From NCBI GenBank assembly GCA_947625285.1, contig CANQNS010000004.1, positions 1 through 64,000 of the forward strand: a stretch of 64,000 nt of DNA, in the 5' to 3' direction. The stretch comes from an uncultured Oscillospiraceae bacterium. Its GTDB lineage: Bacteria; Bacillota; Clostridia; Oscillospirales; Oscillospiraceae. The notes below the pieces were generated by a model. The model was given only the letters and a program-made list of their open reading frames with translations, did no database searches and had not been told where the DNA came from. A program made the translations under genes and the position numbers. Shown here in pieces: positions 21,634 to 31,382 of this stretch; position 1 is the first letter of the stretch, and the number at the start of each line of letters is the position of its first letter.

Positions 21634-23078
21634 CTGTCACTCCCGCGAAGGTGTTCCGCCACGATCTCCCGCTCGTCCATGTGGCGTTTGACGCCCTTGA
21701 CCTCCTGATAGGTCTCGTGGCCTTTGCCGGCCAGAACGATCACGTCCCCCGGCAAATGGTTGTCGATGGCCCAGCGGATAGCCGCCGGGCGGTCGGAGAT
21801 CACCTTTCTCGGCGCCTCCGGGGGCATACCCCCCAAAATATCCGCGATGATGGCCTCCGGGTCCTCGGACCGGGGATTGTCGCTGGTGACCACGCAAAAG
21901 TCCGCTGTCCCGGCGGCGATGGCCCCCATGAGGGGCCGCTTGGTCCGGTCCCGGTCGCCCCCGCAGCCGAACAGGGCCACCACCCGTCCGCCGGCCGCCT
22001 CTTTCATGGTCCTCAGCACCTTTTCCAAGGCGTCGGGGGTGTGGGCGTAGTCGATGACGACGGTGAAATCGTCCGGCGTGGGGACCACCTCTACCCGCCC
22101 CTTCACGCCGGCGGCCCGGCCCAGGGAGGCGGCGCAGTCGGCCAGGCTCAGTCCCAGCATCCCCCCGGCGGCCATGGCGGCCAGGGCGTTCGCCACGGAG
22201 AAGGACCCGGGTATAGCCAGACGCACCGGCGCCCGTTCCTGTCCCGCCCGGGCGGTGAAAGCCACCCCGTCGGCGGACAGCGTCACGTCCTCCGCCCGCA
22301 GATCGGCCTCCCGCCCCCCGGCGGAGAAGGTCACCGCCGGACAGGCTGCCCGGTCCATCATGAACGCCGCCCAGGGATCGTCGGCGTTGAACGCCGCCCT
22401 GTCACACCGGGAAAAGAGCAGGGCCTTTGCCCCGGCATAGCTTTCCATGGTCTTGTGAAAATCCAGATGGTCCTGGGTCAAGTTGGTGAACACCGCCGCG
22501 TCGAAGCGCACGCCGGCCACCCGGTCCAGGGCCAGCGCGTGGGAGGACACCTCCATCACCGCGTGGGTGCAGCCCTCATCCACCATCCGGGCGAACAGCT
22601 TTTGCAGGTCGTAGGACTCCGGGGTGGTCCGCTCGGTCTGGAGCTGCTCGTCCCCGATCCAGTTGGAGATGGTGCCCACCAGGCCCACCTTGGCCCCCAG
22701 CACGTCCTCCAGCATATGTTTTACCAGCAGCGTGACGGTGGTCTTGCCATTGGTGCCGGTGACGCCCACCATTTTCATTTTCTCCGCGGGATGGCCGAAA
22801 TACGCGCCGGAGACCAGAGCCAAAGCCTTCCGGCTGTCCTCCGTCACCACATAGGGCCCGGCCTCCGCCGGCGCGTGCTGGCACAGCACCGCCGCCGCGC
22901 CCTTTTCCAGCGCGGTCTGGATGAACCGGTGGCCGTCGCTCTGAAAGCCCTCCACCGCCACGAACAGGTCGCCGGTCCGCACCGCCCGCGAGTCGTAGCG
23001 GATGTCCCGTATCTCCGTGTCCGGGTCCGCCTGCATGGCGGTCACGGTCACGTCCGTCAACAATTCTTTCAGCTTCAT
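21630..23078 (-). CDS. murE: UDP-MurNAc-tripeptide synthetase MurE
   Basis: 482 aa; GVTGTNGKTTVTLLVKHML; VIDYAHTPDALEKVL; VTSDNPRSEDP. Confidence 0.96.
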   Translation of the reverse strand: MKLKELLTDVTVTAMQADPDTEIRDIRYDSRAVRTGDLFVAVEGFQSDGHRFIQTALEKGAAAVLCQHAPAEAGPYVVTEDSRKALALVSGAYFGHPAEKMKMVGVTGTNGKTTVTLLVKHMLEDVLGAKVGLVGTISNWIGDEQLQTERTTPESYDLQKLFARMVDEGCTHAVMEVSSHALALDRVAGVRFDAAVFTNLTQDHLDFHKTMESYAGAKALLFSRCDRAAFNADDPWAAFMMDRAACPAVTFSAGGREADLRAEDVTLSADGVAFTARAGQERAPVRLAIPGSFSVANALAAMAAGGMLGLSLADCAASLGRAAGVKGRVEVVPTPDDFTVVIDYAHTPDALEKVLRTMKEAAGGRVVALFGCGGDRDRTKRPLMGAIAAGTADFCVVTSDNPRSEDPEAIIADILGGMPPEAPRKVISDRPAAIRWAIDNHLPGDVIVLAGKGHETYQEVKGVKRHMDEREIVAEHLRGSDR

Positions 23079-23079
23079 A

Positions 23080-25377
23080 TCAGAATATCCCCGTTTTCGT
23101 CCAGTCGCTGAGCGTGACGGTGATCACCGTGCCGGGCGCCACCAGGGCTCCCTCCTCCTCGCTCTGGCTGACCGTCAGGATATAGTCGCTCTTCATCATG
23201 GTGCCCTCGCCCCGGACGTACAGACCGTACATCCCGGCGCGGACCCGGGCGATCTCATAGCTCAGACCCAGCAGGTCCGGCACCTCCACAGGCTCGGTGT
23301 CCGGCTGCTCGTCGCAGTACAGCACGATCTCGCTGCCGGCGGCCACCTTGGCGTTGGGAGCCGGCATCTGGGCGGTGACCGCCGCGCCGGAGCCCAGCGT
23401 GGCCTTCAGGACGAAGCCCGCGCTCTCCAAAAGCTCCTGCGCCTCCTGGGGGGTCTTGCCCACCAGCCGGGGCACCCGCTGGTCCACCAGGGCCTCCTCG
23501 CCCTCGCCGTACTCCGGGTCCACCCCCACATAGGGCAGCACGTCCCGCAGCACCGCGCCCACGGTAGGCGCGGCCATCTGGCCGCCGCTGGCTACCACGA
23601 TGCTGTCCGGGCCGGGGTTTTTCAGCAGGACCAGCACCGCCACCTGGGGATCGTCCGCCGGGGCGAAGCCCAGGAAAGAGCAGATATATTTCTTGTCCCC
23701 GTGGGTGGCCTCATAGACCACGTCCTCGGAGGTCCCGGTCTTGCCGGCCACCCGGTAGCCGGGCACATAGGCGTTGACGCCGGTGCCGTTTTTATCGCCC
23801 ACCACGGTCTCCAGGATGTCGCAGCAGGTCTTGCTGGTCTGCTCGCTGATGACCTGGCGGACCACCTTCGGCTCCCGCTGGCTGGCAACGGTGCCGTCGG
23901 CGTTGAGGACTTCTTTGACGAGATAGGGCTCCAGCAGATACCCGCCGTTCGTCACCGCGCTCACCGCCGTTATCAACTGGATGGGGGTGATGGTGAAGGT
24001 CTGGCCGAAGGAGGCGGCCGCCAGCTGGGACAGGTTGCCCTTATTGAAGAACACATCCTCCGTCCACCAGAGGCTGTCCGATTCCCCGGTCAGGTCCAGG
24101 CCCGTCCGGTCGAACAGGCCGAAGGCGTGGACGAAATCATAAAACTGTTCCGCGCCGATCCACTCACCGATGGTGACGAAGGCCACGTTGCAGGAGTACA
24201 TGGCGGCTTCCCGCAGGGTCAGGTTGCCGTGGCCGCCCAGGTTGGAGCAGTTCAGCGGGTCGGTACGGCCCAGCACGTCGATGCTGCCGCCGCAGAAGAA
24301 GGTGGAGTCGGTGGTAATCGCGCCGCTCTCCAGGCCCGCCGCCAGGGTGATGATCTTGAAGACCGAGCCGGGCTCATAGGTGTCGGACAGGGCCTTGTTG
24401 CGCCACTGGGCCTGCCGCTCCGCTTCGATCAGGGTCTCCCGCTCCTCGTCGGTGTGGATCTCGGCCCTGTCCACCCGCTCCTGGGCCTGCTCGCTGATAG
24501 TCAGATAGTCGTTCAGATCGAACCCGTCCAAAGACGCCATAGCCAGCACGCCGCCGGTGTTCACGTCCATGACGATGCCCGCCGCGCCGTCCTGCAGGTC
24601 GTACTGCTCCGCAGCGGTCTGCAGGTGGTTCTCCAGATAGTATTGCACGGTCTCGTCGATAGTCAGCACGATGCTCTTGCCGTCCTCGGCGTCGTAGTAA
24701 TCCTCAAAGTCCGTGAACATCATGTCCGTGCCGTAGGCGTTGGTGGCCCGGACGATACGCCCGTCCACGCCGGAGAGCAGATCGTCGTAATAAAACTCCA
24801 GCCCCGCCAGGCCGTGGTCGTCGGAACCCACGAAGCCCACCACATGGCAGGCCAGGCTCCCGTAAGGATAGTACCGTTTGCTGGCCTCCTCGATCTTCAC
24901 GCCCAGCAGGTCGTTCTCCTCCTTGAAGGCCCGGACCTGGTCGGCCACGTCGTCCTCCACCTTCCGGGCCACGGTGGAATACCAGCTGTCGGTGTGGGTG
25001 GTCTTTTCAAAGATCTCGTAATAGTCAATGCCCAGGATCGCGGACAGGCCGCTGGCGATCATGGCCGGGTCCTCGTCATACATGACGATCTCCGCGGGGC
25101 TTATGTAGATATTGCTCACCGACGCGCTCATGGCAAGGATGTTCATGTTCCGGTCGTAGATGGTGCCCCGCTTGGCGGGGACCGCCGTCTGCCGGAGCTG
25201 CTGCTCCACCGCCGCCGTCTCGTACATATCGTGGTCCAGGATCTGCAGCTTGAACAGCCGTGCGCCCAGAAGTATAAATGCAACTATGCCGCACACTATC
25301 ATGAGAAACAGTGTGCGGCGGAGCAGTATCGTGTTTTGTCCATCGGGCTGATCGGTCTGCCGGCGTTTGTTGAACAT
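23080..25377 (-). CDS. SpoVD/PBP2-type penicillin-binding transpeptidase with two PASTA domains
   Basis: 765 aa; N-terminal TM, YEPGSVFKIIT (SxxK), KTGTSE; C-terminal PASTA repeats. Confidence 0.93.
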   Translation of the reverse strand: MFNKRRQTDQPDGQNTILLRRTLFLMIVCGIVAFILLGARLFKLQILDHDMYETAAVEQQLRQTAVPAKRGTIYDRNMNILAMSASVSNIYISPAEIVMYDEDPAMIASGLSAILGIDYYEIFEKTTHTDSWYSTVARKVEDDVADQVRAFKEENDLLGVKIEEASKRYYPYGSLACHVVGFVGSDDHGLAGLEFYYDDLLSGVDGRIVRATNAYGTDMMFTDFEDYYDAEDGKSIVLTIDETVQYYLENHLQTAAEQYDLQDGAAGIVMDVNTGGVLAMASLDGFDLNDYLTISEQAQERVDRAEIHTDEERETLIEAERQAQWRNKALSDTYEPGSVFKIITLAAGLESGAITTDSTFFCGGSIDVLGRTDPLNCSNLGGHGNLTLREAAMYSCNVAFVTIGEWIGAEQFYDFVHAFGLFDRTGLDLTGESDSLWWTEDVFFNKGNLSQLAAASFGQTFTITPIQLITAVSAVTNGGYLLEPYLVKEVLNADGTVASQREPKVVRQVISEQTSKTCCDILETVVGDKNGTGVNAYVPGYRVAGKTGTSEDVVYEATHGDKKYICSFLGFAPADDPQVAVLVLLKNPGPDSIVVASGGQMAAPTVGAVLRDVLPYVGVDPEYGEGEEALVDQRVPRLVGKTPQEAQELLESAGFVLKATLGSGAAVTAQMPAPNAKVAAGSEIVLYCDEQPDTEPVEVPDLLGLSYEIARVRAGMYGLYVRGEGTMMKSDYILTVSQSEEEGALVAPGTVITVTLSDWTKTGIF

Positions 25378-25437
25378 AGGGCGTCTCCTTTGGGTGCGGC
25401 GGTATCGTCTGCCATCAATACCAGTATAATACCCTTG

Positions 25438-26028
25438 TCAACTGAAATATGCCTTGACGGAGGCAAGCAGGTCCGCCACGCCCAGGGAGAACATATCCGC
25501 GTCGTCTTTTTCGATGACCACGGCCTTGTCGGCGGAGGCCACGCCGGTCAGGTAGAACACCTGCTGGCTGTCGGGCTCCTGCATGCCCAGCACGTCCACG
25601 GCGTATTGCTCCACGTCCTTCAGGTTGAAGATCGTCTCATATTCCACGGTCAGCTTGTCCCGCTCCAGCTCCAGCGCGGAGATCTGATCCTCCAGCCGGG
25701 CGGCGGTGTCGGAGATGTCGGTGAGCCGGATCTGGGCCAGCAGCATCATAGTCAGCAGCACTACCGCCGCCGCCGCGCCCAGCATGGACAGCAATGACAG
25801 CCCCTGGTGGTTCTTCACCAGCACGGACCGGCGCACGTCCGGCCGCGCATCCTCCTTGATCCACTCCTGCTGGCGGGCGGCTTCCTCCCGGCGGCTGGGC
25901 TTTTCAAGGGGCTGGCCGTAAAGCTCCTCGTCGGTGTACAGGCCCGGATTGCTGAAATCATAGGCCATCGTGCCGTCCACCGCGCCGGTGACGAAGTTAT
26001 AGGATTTGAATGTCCTGACGTCTTCCAT
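25438..26028 (-). CDS. ftsL: FtsL-like septum formation initiator
   Basis: 196 aa; single TM plus coiled coil, position between rsmH and PBP. Confidence 0.75.
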   Translation of the reverse strand: MEDVRTFKSYNFVTGAVDGTMAYDFSNPGLYTDEELYGQPLEKPSRREEAARQQEWIKEDARPDVRRSVLVKNHQGLSLLSMLGAAAAVVLLTMMLLAQIRLTDISDTAARLEDQISALELERDKLTVEYETIFNLKDVEQYAVDVLGMQEPDSQQVFYLTGVASADKAVVIEKDDADMFSLGVADLLASVKAYFS

Positions 26029-26031
26029 GAC

Positions 26032-26958
26032 TCATACTTTCTCCGCTATACGCAGGCGGGCGCTCCTGGCCCGCGGATTTCCCGCCAGCTCCTCCCCGTC
26101 GGGGACAACCGGCTTTCGGGTGACGCTCCTGAGTGTTTTTACAAAGCCGCAGGTGCATACCGGGAAGTCCGGCGGACAGGTGCAGCCGTTTTCACGCTTG
26201 CGGATGGCCTCCTTCACCAGCCGGTCCTCCAGCGAGTGGAAGCTGATGACGAGAAGCCTTCCCCCCCGGACCAGCCGGTCCGGTGCCTGGTCCAGCATCC
26301 GCTCCAGCTGGCCCAGCTCGTCGTTCACCTCGATGCGGACGGCCTGAAAGCACCGTTTGGCCGGATGCTGCTTCTCCCGCAGCGCGGCGGCCGGCATGGT
26401 GGAGCGGATGATGTCCACGAACTGGCCCGTCGTCTCCACCGGCCCTCTCTCCCGGGCCGCCACCACCGCCGCGGCGATCCGTCCGGCGTACCGCTCCTCG
26501 CCGTACCGCCAGAAGATGCTGCGCAGCTCCGCCTCGGAGTACGTGTTCAGCACGTCCCGGGCCGACAGCGGCGCGCTCTCGTCCATCCGCATATCCAGCG
26601 GCGCGTCCTGCATATAGGAAAAGCCCCGCTCCTTATCGTCCAGCTGGGGCGACGATACCCCCAGATCGAAGAGCATCCCGTTCACCTTTTGGATGCCCAG
26701 GCTGTCCAGGATCTGGCCCAGGTCCCCAAAGCTGCCCTTCACCAGTCTCGCCTTGCCGCCAAAGCGGGCCAGCCGCTCCCGGGAAAAGGCCAGGGCCCGG
26801 TCGTCCCGGTCGATGCCCACCAGCATACCGCCGCCCAGCTTTTCCAGCACGGCCTCCGCGTGGCCGCCCATGCCAAGGGTCCCGTCCACATATATCCCCG
26901 AAGGGTCGATATCCAGGTAGCGGACACACTCCTGGAGCAATACGCTCTCGTGCCGCAT
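26032..26958 (-). CDS. rsmH: 16S rRNA (cytosine1402-N4)-methyltransferase
   Basis: 308 aa; HESVLLQECVRYLDIDPSGIYVDGTLGMGGHAEAVL; ISFHSLEDRLVK. Confidence 0.97.
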   Translation of the reverse strand: MRHESVLLQECVRYLDIDPSGIYVDGTLGMGGHAEAVLEKLGGGMLVGIDRDDRALAFSRERLARFGGKARLVKGSFGDLGQILDSLGIQKVNGMLFDLGVSSPQLDDKERGFSYMQDAPLDMRMDESAPLSARDVLNTYSEAELRSIFWRYGEERYAGRIAAAVVAARERGPVETTGQFVDIIRSTMPAAALREKQHPAKRCFQAVRIEVNDELGQLERMLDQAPDRLVRGGRLLVISFHSLEDRLVKEAIRKRENGCTCPPDFPVCTCGFVKTLRSVTRKPVVPDGEELAGNPRARSARLRIAEKV

Positions 26959-27383
26959 CAGAAGTCGAATTCCGTCATGACAGCCGCGATGTTCTCCGGC
27001 GACGCCTCGGCGTCACGCATGGCGGCCCACTCCTCGCTGTCCCAGAACTCCGCGTGGTTGTTGGAGCCCAGGACCGTGACGTTTTTCGTCAGGCCCGCCC
27101 TCTCCCGCAGGTTCTGCGGCAGCAAAATGCGCCCCTGGGCGTCCAGCTCGCACTTGCAGGCAAAGGCGTAAAGCGGGCGCATGGCCCGCTGCTTCACATA
27201 GGGCATGGCGTTCACTTTGTCAGAAAAGATCCGCCACTGCTCCGCGCTGTAGGCGCACAGACAGTGGTCCATGGAAAGCGTCACAAAAAACTCCGCGCCC
27301 AGCTCATCCCGCAGGCGCGCCGGGATAAACAGACGGCCCTTCGCGTCGAGAGAATGTTGAAATTCCCCTGTCATCCGGCTCAC
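26958..27383 (-). CDS. mraZ: Transcriptional regulator MraZ
   Basis: 141 aa; FQHSLDAKGRLFIPARLRDELG, two AbrB/MraZ repeats. Confidence 0.96.
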   Translation of the reverse strand: MSRMTGEFQHSLDAKGRLFIPARLRDELGAEFFVTLSMDHCLCAYSAEQWRIFSDKVNAMPYVKQRAMRPLYAFACKCELDAQGRILLPQNLRERAGLTKNVTVLGSNNHAEFWDSEEWAAMRDAEASPENIAAVMTEFDF

Positions 27384-27418
27384 CTCCGTTCAAAATTGTG
27401 GGCTGTTGAAACACTTTT

Positions 27419-27433
27419 CCCCACTTCGCCCCA
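27419..27433 (-). promoter_or_regulatory. MraZ-binding box (TGGGN direct repeats, 5-nt spacer)
   Basis: Minus strand TGGGG-CGAAG-TGGGG immediately upstream of mraZ. Confidence 0.7.
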
Positions 27434-27444
27434 CTTCGCTTTTT

Positions 27445-27473
27445 ATTATAGGGGCACACTTCGCAAATTGCAA
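27445..27473 (-). promoter_or_regulatory. Predicted dcw (mraZ) promoter
   Basis: TTGCAA - 17 nt - TATAAT on minus strand. Confidence 0.7.
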
Positions 27474-27836
27474 GGGGAAATTTTCAGTTTTTTGCACTTT
27501 TATTCATGTAATTTTTTTCCAATAGTATTTTGACATTTGTGCCGCTACAACATCTAGTTTTGACAAAAAAGCGGCGAATATTTTGTTGGAAAAAATCCCC
27601 ACAGGATCTTCCGGACCGCCGAACGCCCCCTCTCGCCGGACGGCGAAAAAAGCAAAAAAGCGGAGAGTCTCCGCTCCCCGCCTATACATTTAAATAATGC
27701 CGCTCCCGCCGGCCGCGCTGTGCCCCGGACAGGACCGGGACAGCATTTTTTGCAAGGACATGAGCATACAACGCCATTTTCTTTGCGGCAAAAATCCTGT
27801 ATATTTAAAGTAGTAAATCAAGGAGGTATTTCCTGC

Positions 27837-29426
27837 ATGAGAAAGCACCTGGCGTTTGTATTGGTCCTGGCTATGTTCATGAGCCTGGCGGCCATCCCGG
27901 CCTATGCCGCGGAGGAGGAGAAGGTCCTGAACCTGGCCGCCGAGAGCGACATCCTGACGATGGACGTGGCCCTGACAACGGACGACTACTTCATCCCCCA
28001 CAACGTTTTCGACCGGCTTTTTGAGATCAAGGTCCAGCCGGACGGCTCCACGGAGATCGTCCCCTCCCTGGTGGCGGACTACAGCGTGTCCGAGGACGGC
28101 CTGACCTACACCTTCAAGCTGGTGGAGGGCGTGACCTTCTCCAACGGCGAGGCTCTGACCGCCTCCGATGTGAAGTACACCTTCGAGCATCTGCTGACGG
28201 TCCCCGGCGCCTGCAACTACGACATCGCCCAGGAGGTGGCGGGCGCTCAGGCCCTGCTGGACGGCGAGGCGGAGGAGCTGGAGGGCATCGTGGTGGAGGA
28301 CGACTATAACTTCACCCTGACCCTGGAGGCTGCCAACGCCGGCTATCTGGCGGAGCTGACCTCCCCTGCCATGAGCATCATCGACAAGGAGACCGTGGAG
28401 AGCGTGGACGGCTTCGGCATGGAGCCCGCCGACACCATCGGCTCCGGCCCGTACATCGTCAGCGAGTGGGTCCCCAACGACCACTTCACCCTGACCCGCA
28501 ACGAGAACTACTGGGGCGAGGCCCCTGACGCGGACGTGGTAGTCATGAACGTGGTGCCCGACGCCAACACCCAGAACCTGATGTTCCAGAGCGGCGAGCT
28601 GGACATCATCGACCTGGACGCGCTGGACGCCTCCATCATCGACAGCGTCTACAAGACCACCTACGCCGACTCCATCGTTCCCGGCTACCGGGTGGGCGTG
28701 ACCTTCATGAGCATGAACGAGAACAACGAGTTCTTGTCCGACGTGAACGTGCGTAAGGCCGTGCAGATGGCCATCGACCGCCAGGGCCTGCTGGACAACT
28801 TCTACGGCGGCGACGGCATCATCCAAAACGGCATGATCGCCACCGGCGTCTGGGGCCACAACGAGGACCTGGAGCCCATCGTCTACGACCCCGAGGGGGC
28901 CAAAGCCCTGCTGGCGGAAGCCGGCTATGAGGAGGGCGAGATCTCCTTCGAGTTCTCTCTGGACTCCTCCAGCGGCGACACCACCGCCATGGTGTACCAG
29001 CAGATCGCCCAGGACCTGGCCGCCGTGGGCATCAATGTGGACATCGTAAGCTATGACGAGTCCGCCTGGCTGGACTTCCGCCGCACGGAAGAGATGCCCG
29101 CCTTCATCGGCACCTGGACCATGGACTACAACGACCCCGCCAACATCCTGGGCACCTTCTTCTCCAACAGCACCTCCGGCCGGAGCCTGAACTACGCCGA
29201 TCAGGAGATCAAGGACCGGGTGGACGCTGCCTCCTCCATCATGGACGATGACGAGCGCATGGCGGAATACCAGGCCATCGAGGAGGCCATCGTGGTGGAG
29301 GACGCCGCCGTGGTGCCTCTGTACGAGCGGGCGCACCTGTTCTGCATCGGCGAGAAGGTGGAGTCCTTCGTGCCCCACTGGGCCGGCTTCTCCAACTTCT
29401 TCGTCCGGGACGTGGAAATGAAGTGA
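27837..29426 (+). CDS. Peptide/nickel-type ABC transporter substrate-binding protein (SBP family 5)
   Basis: 529 aa with signal peptide; EGVTFSNGEALTASDVKYTFEH; GSGPYIVSEW; RBS AGGAGG upstream. Confidence 0.92.
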   Translation: MRKHLAFVLVLAMFMSLAAIPAYAAEEEKVLNLAAESDILTMDVALTTDDYFIPHNVFDRLFEIKVQPDGSTEIVPSLVADYSVSEDGLTYTFKLVEGVTFSNGEALTASDVKYTFEHLLTVPGACNYDIAQEVAGAQALLDGEAEELEGIVVEDDYNFTLTLEAANAGYLAELTSPAMSIIDKETVESVDGFGMEPADTIGSGPYIVSEWVPNDHFTLTRNENYWGEAPDADVVVMNVVPDANTQNLMFQSGELDIIDLDALDASIIDSVYKTTYADSIVPGYRVGVTFMSMNENNEFLSDVNVRKAVQMAIDRQGLLDNFYGGDGIIQNGMIATGVWGHNEDLEPIVYDPEGAKALLAEAGYEEGEISFEFSLDSSSGDTTAMVYQQIAQDLAAVGINVDIVSYDESAWLDFRRTEEMPAFIGTWTMDYNDPANILGTFFSNSTSGRSLNYADQEIKDRVDAASSIMDDDERMAEYQAIEEAIVVEDAAVVPLYERAHLFCIGEKVESFVPHWAGFSNFFVRDVEMK

Positions 29427-29463
29427 TGTTGACAGCGGCCCCCATGATAATATAAAATGTATG

Positions 29464-29495
29464 ATTGGGCGCAGGAGTAGACCCCTGCGCCCAAT
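29464..29495 (+). terminator. Intercistronic hairpin (attenuator/stabiliser) between SBP and permease
   Basis: ATTGGGCGCAGG...CCTGCGCCCAAT, 12-bp stem. Confidence 0.6.
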
Positions 29496-29532
29496 TTCGT
29501 CAATGCCCGCATCGACGAAAGGAAGTGACCCT

Positions 29533-30465
29533 ATGAGTACGCTCAAAAGCATAATCCGGCGCGTCATAAGCTCCATCCCGGTCCTGATCGGGGTGGTCCT
29601 GGTCATATATCTGATATTGCGCATCCTGCCGGGCAACGCCATCCTGACTATGATGGGCGAGCACGCCCGGGAGGACGTGGTCCAGCAGATATCCGCCGAG
29701 CTTGGGCTGGACAAGCCCTGGTATGTGCAGTTCTGGGTGTACGTCACGGGCCTTTTCACCGGCGATATGGGCACCAGCATCAAGTACCACAAGCCGGTGT
29801 CGGAGCTGATCGCCGCCTACTTCCCCGTTACCATCAAGCTGTCGGTGATGGCGGCGTTGGTGGCCTGGGCCGTGGGCATCCTGTGCGGGGTGATCTCCGC
29901 CATGCGTAAGGACCGGCTGGCGGACCGGCTGGGCATGGGCTTTTCCCTGCTGGGCATCTCCGTGCCGGTGTTCATGACCGCCATGGTGCTGCAATATCTG
30001 CTGGCCTACAAGCTGAAGTGGTTTCCCATCCAGGGCACCAAGGAGGGCCTTGTCTGCTATGTGCTGCCCGCCATCGCGCTGGGCTGGAGCAGCGCGGGCT
30101 CCGTGGCCCGGCTCACCCGCTCCACCTTGCTGGAGGTCATGGGCTCCGACTACATAGACACGGCCCGGGCCAAGGGCCGGAGCGTACCGGGCGCGGTGGT
30201 GTTCCACGCGCTGCGAAACGCCATGATCCCGGTGATCACGGTCATGGCTATCCAGATCTCCTCCCTGCTGTCCGGCGCGGTGATAACGGAGACCATCTTC
30301 TCCCTGCCGGGCATCGGGCGGCTGTGCATCGACGCCATCTCCGGCCGGGACGTGCCGCTTTTGCAGGGCTCGGTGATCTTCGCCACGGTCCTGGTGATCG
30401 CCGGGAACCTGGTAGCGGACTGCCTGTACAGCGTGCTGGACCCCCGGATACGGAAGGAGGGCTGA
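29533..30465 (+). CDS. Dipeptide/oligopeptide ABC transporter permease (DppB/OppB type)
   Basis: 310 aa; IIRRVISSIPVLIGVVLVIYLILRILPGN; EAA-like loop DYIDTARAKG. Confidence 0.92.
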   Translation: MSTLKSIIRRVISSIPVLIGVVLVIYLILRILPGNAILTMMGEHAREDVVQQISAELGLDKPWYVQFWVYVTGLFTGDMGTSIKYHKPVSELIAAYFPVTIKLSVMAALVAWAVGILCGVISAMRKDRLADRLGMGFSLLGISVPVFMTAMVLQYLLAYKLKWFPIQGTKEGLVCYVLPAIALGWSSAGSVARLTRSTLLEVMGSDYIDTARAKGRSVPGAVVFHALRNAMIPVITVMAIQISSLLSGAVITETIFSLPGIGRLCIDAISGRDVPLLQGSVIFATVLVIAGNLVADCLYSVLDPRIRKEG

Positions 30466-30466
30466 C

Positions 30467-31375
30467 ATGGCGTTATTCAGAAAAAAGACCGACGTCATAT
30501 CCGCCGACCTTGCCAGCCAGATCGGGGAGAGCGAGGGCCTTGGCGTGCAGCTGCGGCGCATGGCCCGGAAAAACAAGCTGGCGGTGGCCTCCGCCGTTTT
30601 CCTGGCGCTGCTCATATTGGCGGCTGTTTTCGTACCGCTCCTGTCGCCCTATGACGCGGTGAACGGCGACGCCTCCATCCGCCTGCAGGCCCCCACCGCC
30701 GCCCACTGGCTGGGCACGGACGAGATGGGCCGGGACGTGCTGACCCGGCTTTTATACGGCGCCCGCATCTCTCTGGCGGTGGGCGTGGTGCCCACGCTGA
30801 TCTCCATGGTGATCGGCGTGGCCCTGGGTGTCGTGGCGGGCTACGCCGGCGGCAAGACGGACTATATCATCATGCGCCTGGCGGACGTGATGCTGGCGTT
30901 CCCCTCCCTGCTGCTGGCTATGGTCATCATGTACACCCTGGGCGACGGGGTCATGAACATCTTCCTGGCCCTGGCGTTGGTGGGCTGGGCCAGCGTGGCC
31001 CGGGTGGCCCGCTCGGAGACCATCTCTCTGAAAGAAACAGAGTACGTCCAGGCGGCCAGGAGCATCGGCGTCAGCCCCGGACGGATCATCCTCCGGCACA
31101 TCCTGCCCAACTGCCTGCCCGCGCTGATCGTGCTGTTCACGCTGAACATCCCCTCCGCCATATTGTCGGAGAGCTCTCTGAGCTTTTTGGGCGTGGGCGT
31201 CAAGCTGCCCAACTCCTCCTGGGGGCTGATGGTGAATATGGGCCGGCAGTTCCTGTATAACGCCCCCTGGATCAGCCTGGCCCCCAGCGCGGCCATCATG
31301 CTGGTGGTGCTCAGCTGCAACTTCCTGGGCGACGGCCTCCGGGACGCTTTGGACCCCCATCTGAACAACGAGTGA
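30467..31375 (+). CDS. Dipeptide/oligopeptide ABC transporter permease (DppC/OppC type)
   Basis: 302 aa; HWLGTDEMGRDVLTRLLYGARISL; EYVQAARSIG. Confidence 0.93.
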   Translation: MALFRKKTDVISADLASQIGESEGLGVQLRRMARKNKLAVASAVFLALLILAAVFVPLLSPYDAVNGDASIRLQAPTAAHWLGTDEMGRDVLTRLLYGARISLAVGVVPTLISMVIGVALGVVAGYAGGKTDYIIMRLADVMLAFPSLLLAMVIMYTLGDGVMNIFLALALVGWASVARVARSETISLKETEYVQAARSIGVSPGRIILRHILPNCLPALIVLFTLNIPSAILSESSLSFLGVGVKLPNSSWGLMVNMGRQFLYNAPWISLAPSAAIMLVVLSCNFLGDGLRDALDPHLNNE

Positions 31376-31382
31376 GGACCCT

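Noticed and set aside
23002-25797. 931-aa plus-strand ORF opposite the PBP gene
   Set aside because: Shadow ORF; no family features.
26271-26277. C7/G7 runs such as those in rsmH and dppF
   Set aside because: Seven-base runs occur several times in this GC-rich sequence inside intact frames; not treated as contingency loci, unlike the G8 and G9 tracts.
27504-27689. 61-aa minus ORF in the mraZ/SBP intergenic region
   Set aside because: No RBS or similarity; lies in AT-rich regulatory DNA with hairpins.
27690-29792. 700-aa minus-strand ORF opposite the peptide-binding protein
   Set aside because: Shadow ORF; V/H/G/D-rich, no domain.
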